A stretch of 64,000 bases of DNA from Microbacterium oxydans (GTDB lineage: Bacteria > Actinomycetota > Actinomycetes > Actinomycetales > Microbacteriaceae): NCBI RefSeq assembly GCF_900095745.1, contig NZ_FMIR01000017.1, positions 186,001 through 250,000 of the forward strand. The letters run 5' to 3'. The translations under genes and the position numbers were made by a program. Below the pieces are notes generated by a model. That model did not search any database and was not told where the DNA came from. It saw nothing but the letters and a program-made list of their open reading frames with translations. This document shows, piece by piece, positions 7,737-16,219 of the stretch (positions are counted from its first letter, which is position 1; each line of letters begins with the position of its first letter).

Positions 7737-8209
7737 GCCTGCGCCTGCGGCGTCCGAGCGGGGACCGGATAGCGTCCGGCGATAACGACGCGGTTGAACG
7801 CGTTGATGGAGACGCATGCCCAGCTGAGCGCCGCGTACTCCTTCTCGGTGAAGACGCTGCCGACGAGGTCGTACACCTCGTCGGACACGCCGTCTTCGGA
7901 GATGAAGGTGAACGCCTCGGCGAGTTCGAGGGCCGCGCGCTCGCGCTCGCTGAACACGCCACTCTCGCGCCAGGTCGGGATCTGGGTGAGCGTGTCGGTG
8001 TCGATGCCGGCGGCGACGGCGCGGTCGACGTGGATGCGGGCGCAGTATGCGCACCCGTTGAGCTGCGAGCAGTGGATCATGACGATCTCTTTGAGGCGAT
8101 CGTCGATGCCGTTCGCCGCGCAGATCTGCCCGACGGTCTTCGAGAACGCATCGAGCGCCTGATAAGCGGTCGGCTCGGTCTTGGACAGGTGCACTCGCGT
8201 CTCACTCAT
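7733..8209 (-). CDS. Carboxymuconolactone decarboxylase / AhpD-like protein
   Basis: A 158-residue alkylhydroperoxidase-like protein. C53-A-Y-C56-A-R-I-H60 is the CxxCxxxH motif of AhpD-type enzymes, so a thiol peroxidase function is likelier than a decarboxylase function. GGAG precedes the ATG (MSETRVHLSK); the in-frame extension upstream runs through the regulatory dyad and is rejected. GAATAT nine bases before the ATG is a possible -10. First gene of an operon with the phosphatase. Confidence 0.85.
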   Translation of the reverse strand: MSETRVHLSKTEPTAYQALDAFSKTVGQICAANGIDDRLKEIVMIHCSQLNGCAYCARIHVDRAVAAGIDTDTLTQIPTWRESGVFSERERAALELAEAFTFISEDGVSDEVYDLVGSVFTEKEYAALSWACVSINAFNRVVIAGRYPVPARTPQAQA

Positions 8210-8272
8210 GACTCCATGATATTCGGCGACCACCCTCCCGGCCTCTGTCCACCCCGACGCAAGGAAATGCAC

Positions 8273-8316
8273 TGTGACATGCTGATGCATTGATTGATAA
8301 ACATGTTCACAATCAA
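8273..8316. promoter_or_regulatory. Nested dyad in a divergent intergenic region
   Basis: This AT-rich stretch lies between the AhpD-like gene (minus) and the hydrolase gene (plus). TTGATTG (8290-8296) and CAATCAA (8310-8316) are inverted around the palindrome AACATGTT (8300-8307). A wider pair, TGTGACATG (8273-8281) and CATGTTCACA (8302-8311), overlaps it. This looks like an operator for a dimeric regulator; no regulator gene is adjacent. Confidence 0.45.
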
Positions 8317-8380
8317 CTACGGGGGCATGGTTGCCAGAATGCTCCGCCATTTCTTCTGTGTCGCTGGGGTGGAGCAGAAT

Positions 8381-9307
8381 ATGCACGTGGCGATCGACAT
8401 CAGCGAGTTCAGCTATCTTCCCGCACAGGCCGAAGCGCTCGGCGTTCCGCTCCCGGAAGTGGAGCGCCTCACCCTCCCCCTCGCCGACGGACGCTCCGTG
8501 AGCGCCCTACGGTTCGGCGGAGACGCGCCGCAGGTCACGCTGCTGCACGGCGCGGGCCTGAACGCGCACACGTGGGACACGACCTCGCTCGCGCTCCAGC
8601 TGCCGCTGCTCGCGATCGACCTGGCCGGCCACGGCGACTCCTCCTGGCGCGACGACGTCGACTACACCCCGCGCACCCTCGCACGCGATGTCGCCGCGGC
8701 ACTCGATGCCTGGGCGACGCAGCCGCAGGTCGTCGTCGGACAGTCGCTCGGCGGACTCACCGGCGCCGCCCTCGCCGCTTCCCGACCCGATCTGGTCTCC
8801 GAGCTCGTGATCGTCGACATCACGCCAGGGATCGACGTCACCGCCGGGCCGGCCGCGCTGCGCGAGTTCTACGCCGGCCCCACGGACTTCGCCTCTCGGG
8901 ACGAACTCGTCGACAAGGCGATGTCGCTCGGCTTCGGCGGCAGCCGCCCCGAGACCGAGCGCGGTGTCTTCCTCAACACCCGCGTGCGGCCCGATGGGCG
9001 GGTGGAGTGGAAGCACCACTTCGCACACCTCGCCGCACAGGCCCTCGCCGCGCACGATCCCGGTTCGCCCACCGCCCCCTCGGTCCTTCACGAGACCGGG
9101 TGGGACGACCTGTCCGGGGTCAGCGCCCCGATCACCCTGGTCCGCGCCGCCCGCGGTTTCGTCAGCGAGGCCGATGCCGAAGACCTCCAGCGTCGTGTGC
9201 CCGCCGCCCGCGTGGTGACCCTGGACGCGACGCACAACGTGCAGGAGACCGCACCTGTCGAGCTGGCCGCCCTCATCGCCACAGCATCCGCCGTTCGCGG
9301 ATTGTGA
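8381..9307 (+). CDS. Alpha/beta hydrolase
   Basis: A 308-residue alpha/beta-hydrolase-fold enzyme. HGAG at 56-59 is the oxyanion-hole motif, GQSLGG at 120-125 the nucleophile elbow with Ser122, and a late Thr-His-Asn the expected catalytic His. The ATG at 8381 (MHVAIDISEF) follows GGAG by six bases; earlier in-frame starts run into the regulatory dyad. There is no signal peptide. The substrate cannot be read from the sequence. Confidence 0.85.
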   Translation: MHVAIDISEFSYLPAQAEALGVPLPEVERLTLPLADGRSVSALRFGGDAPQVTLLHGAGLNAHTWDTTSLALQLPLLAIDLAGHGDSSWRDDVDYTPRTLARDVAAALDAWATQPQVVVGQSLGGLTGAALAASRPDLVSELVIVDITPGIDVTAGPAALREFYAGPTDFASRDELVDKAMSLGFGGSRPETERGVFLNTRVRPDGRVEWKHHFAHLAAQALAAHDPGSPTAPSVLHETGWDDLSGVSAPITLVRAARGFVSEADAEDLQRRVPAARVVTLDATHNVQETAPVELAALIATASAVRGL

Positions 9308-9348
9308 CGTTCCGTTCCACACCCGACCCGCACCCCGCCACGCAACTC

Positions 9349-9354
9349 TAGGCT
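9349..9354 (+). promoter_or_regulatory. -10 element of the peptide-type ABC importer operon
   Basis: TAGGCT lies 45 bases before the ATG of the binding-protein gene, giving a leader of about 38 nt that contains GAGAGG before the start. Confidence 0.45.
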
Positions 9355-9399
9355 CGACACAACGGCACACAGCAACTGCCGCACCGAGAGGAAACGCCC

Positions 9400-10920
9400 A
9401 TGTTCCGACGCACCCGACGCCTCGCGCTGATCTCCGCGCTCGCGGCCACCGCCGTCATACTCAGCGCCTGCGCGGGCTCCCCCGATCCCGGGCCCTCCGC
9501 GAGCACCGGTGAGCCCGACCCCGACGCGACCCTGCACGTGGGACTGGTGCTCGAACCCACCAACCTCGACATCCGCCACACCAGCGGTGCGGCTCTCGAA
9601 CAGATCCTCATCGACAACATCTACGAGGGCCTCGTCACGCGCACGCAGGACAACGAGATCGAAGGGCGACTCGCCACGGACTACGAAGTCTCCGACGACG
9701 GGCTGACCTACACCTTCACCCTCGGCGAGGGCATCCTCTTCCACGACGGCACCGCGCTCACCTCCGCCGATGTCGTCTCCTCGTACGAGACCGTGCGCAC
9801 CGACGCCACCGTGCAGGGGAACGCCGACTTCGCAGCGGTCGCGTCGATCACGGCGCCGGATGCCACCACGGTGCAGATCGTGCTCACCGAGCCGAACCAG
9901 AACTTCCTGTTCGCCCTGACGGGTCCGGCGGGGCTGGTCTTCAAGACCGGTGACACCACCGACCTGAAGTCGGCCGAGAACGGCACCGGGCCGTTCACGC
10001 TGACGCGCTGGAACAAGGGCAGCACCATCACCTTCGCCCGCAACGACGACTACTGGGGCGACCCGGCCGGCGTCGCGCAGGTCGAGTTCCAGTACATCCC
10101 AGACTTCACGGCGGGCGTCAATGCCGCCCTCGCCGGCGACGTCGAGGTGCTCACCGCCGTCGATCCCAACCTCGCGCCGCAGCTCGAGGACTCCGGCGAG
10201 TTCGCCCTGACGAAGGGCCGCACCACCGACAAGGCCACGCTGGCGTTCAACAACAAGAAGGCGCCCCTCGACGACGTCCGCGTGCGCGAGGCGCTCCGCC
10301 TGGCCATCGACCACGACGCCCTCATCGAGGCGGTCGGCGCCGGTACCACGCTGTTCGGCCCGATCCCCGAACTCGACCCCGGCTACGAAGATCTGTCGGA
10401 CGTGATCTCGTACGACCCGGAGAAGGCGAAGGAGCTGCTCGCCGAAGCGGGACAGGAAGACCTGGAGCTCACGCTCACGATTCCCGCGTTCTACGGGACG
10501 ACGGTGCCCAAGGTGCTGATCTCCGACTTCAAGAAGGTCGGCGTCTCCCTCGAGGTCAACTCGGTCGAGTTCCCGACCTGGCTCGAAGACGTGTACACGA
10601 ACAAGGACTACGACCTCAGCTTCGTGCTGCACGTCGAGCCGCGCGACTTCGGCAACTTCGCCAACCCCGACTACTACTTCGGCTACGACAACGCCGAGGT
10701 GCAGGACCTGTACTCGAAGGCACTGGCCGAGGTGGATCCCGACAAGTCCGCCGAGCTGCTCGCGCAGGCCGCGCGCATCGTGTCGGAGGACCACGCGGCG
10801 GATTGGCTGTACAACGGCGAGACCATCACGGCCGTGGCCCCGATCGTCGCCGGCTTCCCCGAGGACTCGATCAACTCCCGGATCAACCTCGCCGGCGTGA
10901 CCGTCTCCGCTGAGAAGTAG
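9400..10920 (+). CDS. ABC transporter substrate-binding lipoprotein, peptide type (SBP_bac_5)
   Basis: A 506-residue extracytoplasmic receptor of the DppA/OppA family. The N-terminus is a lipoprotein signal with lipobox LSAC; the cysteine would be lipidated and the protein anchored outside. The mature part has family landmarks: EPTNLDIRHTSG, DNIYEGLV, YTFTLGEGILFHDGT and VREALRLAIDHDALI. It is the first gene of five and is expressed at the head of the operon. Ligand unknown; dipeptides, oligopeptides, nickel or a glycoside are all possible for this family. Confidence 0.9.
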   Translation: MFRRTRRLALISALAATAVILSACAGSPDPGPSASTGEPDPDATLHVGLVLEPTNLDIRHTSGAALEQILIDNIYEGLVTRTQDNEIEGRLATDYEVSDDGLTYTFTLGEGILFHDGTALTSADVVSSYETVRTDATVQGNADFAAVASITAPDATTVQIVLTEPNQNFLFALTGPAGLVFKTGDTTDLKSAENGTGPFTLTRWNKGSTITFARNDDYWGDPAGVAQVEFQYIPDFTAGVNAALAGDVEVLTAVDPNLAPQLEDSGEFALTKGRTTDKATLAFNNKKAPLDDVRVREALRLAIDHDALIEAVGAGTTLFGPIPELDPGYEDLSDVISYDPEKAKELLAEAGQEDLELTLTIPAFYGTTVPKVLISDFKKVGVSLEVNSVEFPTWLEDVYTNKDYDLSFVLHVEPRDFGNFANPDYYFGYDNAEVQDLYSKALAEVDPDKSAELLAQAARIVSEDHAADWLYNGETITAVAPIVAGFPEDSINSRINLAGVTVSAEK

Positions 10921-10937
10921 CGAGCGGTCACCCGTTC

Positions 10938-11888
10938 GTGATCCGCTATGCGCTCGTCCGAGGAGCCCTGCTCATCGCAGGGCTCCTCGTGTCGAGCGTG
11001 CTCATCTTCCTCACTCTGCGGGTCTTCCCGGGAGACGTGGCCCAACTGATCGCCGGCACCCAGGCCTCCCCCGCCGAGGTCGACGCGCTCCGTGAATCGC
11101 TCGGGCTGAACCAGCCGCTGCTCGCGCAGTACACGGACTGGATCGGCGGCATCTTCCGGGGCGACCTCGGCACCTCGCTGCTCTCTGGCGCCTCGGTCGG
11201 CGAAGAACTGCTGCTCAAGGCCCAGGTCACCGTGCCTCTCGGCATCATGTCGCTGCTCATCGCCGTGCTCATCGCCGTGCCGTTCGGAATCCTCGCCGCC
11301 CTCCTGCGCGGCAGACGCACCGGCACCGCCCTCAGCGTCGGCGCTCAGACGCTGGCCGCCGTGCCCGTCGTCTGGGCCGGCATGATGCTCATCGTCGTCT
11401 TCTCGGTCTGGCTCGGCTGGCTGCCGCCGCAGGGATTCCCCCGCACCGGCTGGTCCACGCCCGGGCGCGCGATCGAGTCGCTGCTGCTCCCCGCGCTGAC
11501 GATCGGCGTGGTCGAGGGAGCCATGCTCATGCGCTTCGTGCGCAGCGCGACCCTGCAGGCCGCCGGACAGGACTTCGTCCGGACAGCCGCGGCGAAAGGG
11601 CTGACCCGCACGCGCGCGCTCATCCAGCACGGGATCCCGGCCGTGGGGCTCTCGATCATCACGGTGCTCGGACTCCAGGTCGCCGGGATCATCGTCGGAT
11701 CCGTCATCATCGAGCAGCTTTTCACCCTCCCCGGGATCGGACGGATGCTGGTCGCCGACGTCGGTACCCGCGACCTCATCAAGGTGCAGAGCGAGCTCCT
11801 CGTCCTCACCGGCTTCGTGCTGATCGTGGGCTTCGTCGTCGACCTCCTGCACCGTGCCATCGATCCGCGACAGCGGGAGGCCGCATGA
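10938..11888 (+). CDS. ABC transporter permease, DppB type
   Basis: A 316-residue inner-membrane permease with about six membrane helices. The N-terminal helix and FLTLRVFPGDVAQ segment are typical of DppB/OppB, and a coupling loop with FVRTAAAKGLTRTRAL (EAA-type) is near residue 215. It starts with GTG 17 bases after the receptor gene and shares ATGA with the next permease. Confidence 0.92.
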   Translation: MIRYALVRGALLIAGLLVSSVLIFLTLRVFPGDVAQLIAGTQASPAEVDALRESLGLNQPLLAQYTDWIGGIFRGDLGTSLLSGASVGEELLLKAQVTVPLGIMSLLIAVLIAVPFGILAALLRGRRTGTALSVGAQTLAAVPVVWAGMMLIVVFSVWLGWLPPQGFPRTGWSTPGRAIESLLLPALTIGVVEGAMLMRFVRSATLQAAGQDFVRTAAAKGLTRTRALIQHGIPAVGLSIITVLGLQVAGIIVGSVIIEQLFTLPGIGRMLVADVGTRDLIKVQSELLVLTGFVLIVGFVVDLLHRAIDPRQREAA

Positions 11889-12754
11889 TGCCGCGCTGGC
11901 TCGGCCGACTCTGGGGTACGCCGACGGGGTGCTTCGGCATCATCGTCGTCGCCGTGATCGCTCTCACGGCGATCGTGGCGCTCTTCTGGACCCCGTTCGA
12001 CCCGCAGGCGTCGGACATCGGCGATCGATGGCTGCCCCCGAGCTGGCCGCACCTGCTCGGCACCGACGACACCGGCCGCGACATCCTGAGCCTGCTGATG
12101 GCGGGCGCGCGCACGACGGTCTTCGTCAGCGTCGGCGCGGGAATCGTGGCCACGCTCGTCGGCATCGCCCTGGCCGCCCTCGGCGCCCTCACCGCTCGCT
12201 GGATGCGTGAGACCGTCGCGGTGCTCGTCGACATCCTGATCGCCTTCCCCGTGCTGCTGATCGCCATGATGATCTCGTCGGTCTGGGGCGGGTCGCTCTG
12301 GGTCGTGATCTGGTCCGTGGGGATCGGCTTCGGCGTGAACATCGCCCGCGTCACCCGACCCGAGCTGCGCCGGGTGCAGCAGAGCGACTTCGTGCTCGCC
12401 GCCCGCGCCGCAGGTCTCACGCCGACGCAGAGCCTCGTGCGGCACCTGCTTCCGAACGTCGCCCCGGTCTTCATCGTGCAGCTCTCCTGGTCCATGGCCG
12501 TCGCCGTGCTCGCCGAGGCCGGCCTGTCGTACCTCGGATTCGGCGCGTCGGTGGTCGAGCCGAGCTGGGGGCTCCTGCTCGCCGATCTCCAGCGCTACAT
12601 CGGCGTGCATCCGCTGTCGGTGATCTGGCCGGGGCTCGCGATCACGATCACCGTGCTCGCACTCAACCTCCTCGGCGACGGACTGCGCGAGGCGACGGAT
12701 CCGACCCTGCGGCATCGCGCCGCCGAGGTCCACACACCGGGAGTTGTCGCATGA
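11885..12754 (+). CDS. ABC transporter permease, DppC type
   Basis: A 289-residue partner permease with about six helices. LLGTDDTGRDILSLLMAGAR near residue 60 is the DppC/OppC hallmark and AARAAGLTPTQSL is the EAA loop. It overlaps its neighbours by four bases on both sides, so all three are translationally coupled. Confidence 0.92.
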   Translation: MMPRWLGRLWGTPTGCFGIIVVAVIALTAIVALFWTPFDPQASDIGDRWLPPSWPHLLGTDDTGRDILSLLMAGARTTVFVSVGAGIVATLVGIALAALGALTARWMRETVAVLVDILIAFPVLLIAMMISSVWGGSLWVVIWSVGIGFGVNIARVTRPELRRVQQSDFVLAARAAGLTPTQSLVRHLLPNVAPVFIVQLSWSMAVAVLAEAGLSYLGFGASVVEPSWGLLLADLQRYIGVHPLSVIWPGLAITITVLALNLLGDGLREATDPTLRHRAAEVHTPGVVA

Positions 12755-13542
12755 GCCTGTCCGTGCAGGATCTGGTGATCGAGATCGACGGGCGTCGCGT
12801 CGTCGACGGGATCTCGTTCGAGGTCCCCGACGGCGCACGACTCGGACTGATCGGCGAATCGGGGTCGGGCAAGTCGCTCACCGCCCTCGCTGTCCTCGGG
12901 TTGCTCCCCGACGGCGCGACGGCGAGCGGCAGCATCCGCTGGAACGGCACCGAGCTGATCGGGATGCCGGACCGGGAACTGGCAAAGCTTCGCGGTGACG
13001 ACATCGGCATCGTGTTCCAGGAGCCCCGCACGGCGCTCAACCCCATCCGGACGGTGGGCCGACAGATCGCGGAGTCCATCCGCATCCACGAGGGACTCGG
13101 TCGTCGGGAAGCCCGGGAACGCGCGATCGCGGAAGCGGCACGCGTACGGCTCCCCGATCCCGAGACGATCGTGGACCGGTACCCGCACCAGCTCTCGGGC
13201 GGGCAGCGGCAGCGCGTCGCGATCGCCATGGCACTCGCCTGTCGGCCCCGACTGCTCATCGCCGACGAGCCGACAACAGCGCTCGACGTCACGATCCAGG
13301 CCGAGATCCTCTCCCTGCTGCTCGCTCTCGTCGCCGATGAGGGGATGTCGCTCGTGTTCATCACGCACGACCTCGCCGTGCTCGCGCAGGTCGCAACCGA
13401 GGGCGTGGTGCTCGAGCACGGACGCGTCGTCGAAGCGGCCCCGGTCTCGACCCTGCTGTCGACTCCTGCCTCACCGGTCACCCAGGGCCTGCTGCGCGAT
13501 GCCACGGCGACTCTCTGGCGCCCGAACGGTGGTGCCGCATGA
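12751..13542 (+). CDS. ABC transporter ATP-binding protein, DppD type
   Basis: A 263-residue ATPase with Walker A GESGSGKS, Q-loop in VFQEPRTALNP, signature LSGGQRQR and Walker B LLIADEPTTALD. It lacks the usual C-terminal oligopeptide/dipeptide extension with an Fe-S cysteine cluster, so it is shorter than E. coli DppD. Start and stop overlap the adjacent genes by four bases. Confidence 0.92.
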   Translation: MSLSVQDLVIEIDGRRVVDGISFEVPDGARLGLIGESGSGKSLTALAVLGLLPDGATASGSIRWNGTELIGMPDRELAKLRGDDIGIVFQEPRTALNPIRTVGRQIAESIRIHEGLGRREARERAIAEAARVRLPDPETIVDRYPHQLSGGQRQRVAIAMALACRPRLLIADEPTTALDVTIQAEILSLLLALVADEGMSLVFITHDLAVLAQVATEGVVLEHGRVVEAAPVSTLLSTPASPVTQGLLRDATATLWRPNGGAA

Positions 13543-14348
13543 GCCTGATCGAAGCACGGGGGCTCCGCCGCGACTTCGTCGTCCCGAAGCGAACCGCATT
13601 CGAACGAACGCGCACGCAGACGGCGCTGGCGGAGACCGACATCGATGTCGTCGAGGGGTCTTCGTTGGGGATCATCGGCGAGTCGGGATCGGGGAAGTCC
13701 ACGCTCGTGCGGCTGCTGCTCGGTCTCGACCGTCCCACGTCCGGGACGGTGTCGATCGACGGACGCCCCGTCGACGCCGCGGCCTCCGCGAAGTCGCTGC
13801 ACTGGCTGCGGCGGGAGACCGGACTGGTCTTCCAGGATCCGTATGCCTCGCTCGACCCGCGCATGACCGCCGGTCAGATCGTGCGAGAGCCGCTGTGGGC
13901 GCTCGGCATCGAGGGGGATCACCGGGCGCGAGTACGCGAGGTGCTCGCCCAGGTCGGGCTCGAGCCCGAGATGGGCGACCGTTATCCGCACGAGTTCTCG
14001 GGCGGCCAGCGACAGCGGATCGCGCTCGCCCGGGCGATCGTGCATCGCCCCCGCATCCTCGTCGGCGACGAGCCGCTCTCCGCCCTCGACGTGACGGTGC
14101 GCGCACAGATCCTCGAGCTGCTGATCGAGCTCCGCCGCACGACCGACCTCACGCTGCTGCTGGTGTCGCACGACATCGGCGTGGTGCAAAACCTGTGCGA
14201 CGCGGTCGTCGTGATGAAGGACGGCCACATCGTCGAGCGAGGTTCGACGCAGGATGTGCTGCTGCACCCCACGGAGGACTACACGAAGACGCTGCTCGCG
14301 GCGATCCCGGTGATCCCGGGCGCTCCCCCTCGCCCCTCCAGCGACTGA
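13539..14348 (+). CDS. ABC transporter ATP-binding protein, DppF type
   Basis: A 269-residue ATPase that would pair with the preceding one. Walker A is GESGSGKS, the Q-loop lies in VFQDPYASLDP, the signature is FSGGQRQR and Walker B ILVGDEPLSALD. It is the last gene of the operon, converging on a GNAT gene 23 bases downstream. An imperfect hairpin (TCTTCGGGT with ACCGAAGA) between and into the GNAT end may terminate transcription but is weak. Confidence 0.92.
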   Translation: MSLIEARGLRRDFVVPKRTAFERTRTQTALAETDIDVVEGSSLGIIGESGSGKSTLVRLLLGLDRPTSGTVSIDGRPVDAAASAKSLHWLRRETGLVFQDPYASLDPRMTAGQIVREPLWALGIEGDHRARVREVLAQVGLEPEMGDRYPHEFSGGQRQRIALARAIVHRPRILVGDEPLSALDVTVRAQILELLIELRRTTDLTLLLVSHDIGVVQNLCDAVVVMKDGHIVERGSTQDVLLHPTEDYTKTLLAAIPVIPGAPPRPSSD

Positions 14349-14371
14349 GCTGCCGCGGATTCTTCGGGTCG

Positions 14372-14983
14372 TCAGCGCGAACCGAAGAGCCTCCGCCGGC
14401 GTCCGGTGGGCTTGAGCACGCGCCGCATGTAGACGGTGCCGAGGTCGCGGCCGAACTTGTAGCCGACCCGCCCCATGCGACCGGCTTCGACGAACCCCAG
14501 CTTCTCGTGCAGCCGGATCGATGCCTCCGCCCCGCTGTCGCTGATCACCGCGACCATCTCGCGCAGACCGATCTGCTCGCAGGCATCGATGAGCGCCTGC
14601 AGCAGGGCCGCGCCGAGTCCCTTCCCGCCCGCGCCCGGACCGAGGTAGATCGAGTCCTCGACGGTGTACTTGTAGGCGTTCTTTCCGGCCCAGGGCTGCG
14701 CGAGCGCGTAGCCGATCACCACACCGGCCGGCGAGACCGCCGCGAGGAACGGCAGCTCCAGGCGGGTGAGCAGCGCGTACTTGTCGCGCCAGTACGGGAT
14801 GCTGCTGCGCCGCTCGTCGAGCGTCACCGCCGAGTTGCTCACGAAATGGTTGTAGATCTCGCGGACGTGAGGGAGGTCCGCCGGACGCACCGCACGGATC
14901 GTGTACGAGAAGACCTCGGGGGCGACCTCGGGGCGGAGGTGGCGCGGGAGGACGCGGCGACGGTCCCCCGGTTCGAACTGCAT
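14372..14983 (-). CDS. GNAT N-acetyltransferase, phosphinothricin-acetyltransferase-like
   Basis: A 203-residue acetyl-CoA-dependent acyltransferase. IRAVRPADLPHVREIYNHFV and the segment FLAAVSPAGVVIGYALAQPW resemble PAT/Bar-type enzymes. The acetyl-CoA loop is GAGGKGLGAALLQALI, followed by ASIRLHEKLGF. The basic C-terminal tail (GRRRRLFGSR) is not part of the fold. The substrate is unknown. The start is defined by TAAGCT six bases upstream, with no Shine-Dalgarno. Confidence 0.85.
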   Translation of the reverse strand: MQFEPGDRRRVLPRHLRPEVAPEVFSYTIRAVRPADLPHVREIYNHFVSNSAVTLDERRSSIPYWRDKYALLTRLELPFLAAVSPAGVVIGYALAQPWAGKNAYKYTVEDSIYLGPGAGGKGLGAALLQALIDACEQIGLREMVAVISDSGAEASIRLHEKLGFVEAGRMGRVGYKFGRDLGTVYMRRVLKPTGRRRRLFGSR

Positions 14984-14989
14984 GCGCCC

Positions 14990-14995
14990 AGCTTA
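14990..14995 (-). promoter_or_regulatory. -10 element of the PAT-like GNAT gene, leaderless type
   Basis: TAAGCT on the minus strand is six bases (GGGCGC) before the ATG at 14983. Confidence 0.55.
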
Positions 14996-15073
14996 TTCGC
15001 GTCATCATCTCGTCCGGTAGGCGCGGTGCCCGGTGTCGGGGATGAGCCTGGAGGCGCGGTCGCCGCCCGGAAC

Positions 15074-15625
15074 CTATCGGAGAGTGTCACCATCCTGGCC
15101 GTCGCGACGGGCTCTGGCTGACCGACGCGGGCCGGTCCCCGCCCCCGACTCTGCCCCGAGCCACCGATTCAGTGCTTCCGAGGTGCGTCGCGCTGTGCGC
15201 CGATTGCAGACACTTCCGTGCAAACGAACGGTTTCTCCGTTCCGCAATTCCGCAACGACGCGGCCACTCTCGAGCTGCCCGCCGTAAACGGTCCAGCCCG
15301 CGACGAACAGGTATCCCATATACGCCTCCTCGCGAAACCGAACGATCTCACCCTTCTCGTAGGTGCGCGTCCGCCACCAAGAGGTGACGACGATGCGATC
15401 TCCGTCTACGCGCATCCCCGTGAACGGCAGCCGGACCCAGCACCACGCGCAGATCAGCACCGAACCGGCCAGGAGGCAGATGACGAAGGGCGGCATCGTC
15501 GCGCCGATATCGACCAACGCGAGCAGCGGCAAGAGGCCGAAGAAGAACGTGGCCGGCCCGAGTCTCCTCGCTCTCTCGGCGAGAGCCTGCTCGCGTATCG
15601 ACCTAGCGCGCAGCCCATTCCTCAC
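15074..15625 (-). CDS. Small membrane protein with PH-like domain, unknown function
   Basis: A 183-residue protein with two membrane helices at about 24-43 and 46-64, then a beta-rich region (about 68-150) like bacterial PH domains (bPH). That region contains MRVDGDRIVVTSWWRTRTYEKGEIVRF in the usual strand pattern. The tail is Arg/Gly-rich and looks disordered. It starts with GTG inside the stop of the upstream gene (GTGA), so the two form a coupled pair. The pair stands out from its neighbours in base composition. Function unknown. Confidence 0.7.
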   Translation of the reverse strand: MRNGLRARSIREQALAERARRLGPATFFFGLLPLLALVDIGATMPPFVICLLAGSVLICAWCWVRLPFTGMRVDGDRIVVTSWWRTRTYEKGEIVRFREEAYMGYLFVAGWTVYGGQLESGRVVAELRNGETVRLHGSVCNRRTARRTSEALNRWLGAESGAGTGPRRSARARRDGQDGDTLR

Positions 15626-16074
15626 GAGCTAGGCCGCCAGGGCGGCGCGATCCCGCGTCCGGCCCCATATCCGCGATACAGGCGCATCTGTTCGCCTCTC
15701 ACTGTGACATCCACAAACGGCGTCCGCAGAAAACGAGTACGTCCACCGCGTCCGCCCGCTCGGACATACTGCAATCCGATCGCGACTCGCCGCCGCAGTT
15801 GCTCCTCCTCATCCGCCAATGACTGTCGAAGTTCATGTTCATCATCAGCCAACAAGACATCTTCGTCGATCTCGTCCAGGAAGTAAGCGTCGTCAAGACT
15901 CAAGGAATATAGATCGCTCGCAATGCAGGCGACACGATCGCCACCGAGGCGCGATCTTAGCCAAAGCCTCGCCGCTGTCTCGTCCGCCATAACAACGGAG
16001 GCGACATCGTCCTCCCCATCAACCATCGACGCCAGGAGTGAAGCTACAGCTTGGTTTGAACGCGCGACAGTCAT
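15622..16074 (-). CDS. Acidic protein of unknown function, first gene of the outlier cassette
   Basis: A 150-residue protein that I do not recognise. The start is chosen at MTVARSNQAV because GGGGAGGT lies seven bases upstream; two earlier ATGs and a GTG at 16179 have weaker sites. A very acidic middle part (DDAYFLDEIDEDVLLADDEH) leads into a charged helix, then a basic Gly/Arg stretch and a beta-rich end. There is no signal peptide or membrane helix. The DNA is visibly less GC-rich than the flanks and uses codons rare in the neighbours, which suggests acquisition by transfer. Coupled to the PH-like membrane protein gene. Confidence 0.65.
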   Translation of the reverse strand: MTVARSNQAVASLLASMVDGEDDVASVVMADETAARLWLRSRLGGDRVACIASDLYSLSLDDAYFLDEIDEDVLLADDEHELRQSLADEEEQLRRRVAIGLQYVRAGGRGGRTRFLRTPFVDVTVRGEQMRLYRGYGAGRGIAPPWRPSS

Positions 16075-16170
16075 CTCATCCACCTCCCCTGCTTCCATAC
16101 TGTCCTGCCCATCGGATTGCACCTGAGGCTCCCTTGCCATGCTCTCAATGAAGATGCCACTGTTGGGTCT

Positions 16171-16195
16171 TCTGTCCACGCGCGGACAGATTTTT
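16171..16195 (+). terminator. Hairpin with T-run, plus-strand orientation
   Basis: TCTGTCC and GGACAGA flank a 6-base loop and are followed by TTTTT on the plus strand. The genes on both sides are on the minus strand, so its T-run points the wrong way for ung; the stem alone may still end ung transcripts. Confidence 0.4.
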
Positions 16196-16219
16196 CCAGT
16201 GCTTCTCCTGCGCTCCGAG

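Noticed and set aside
12663-15008. A 781-codon minus-strand frame across the transporter ATPase genes
   Set aside because: It is antisense to genes with intact Walker motifs and shows only Arg/Ser/Pro-rich shadow composition.
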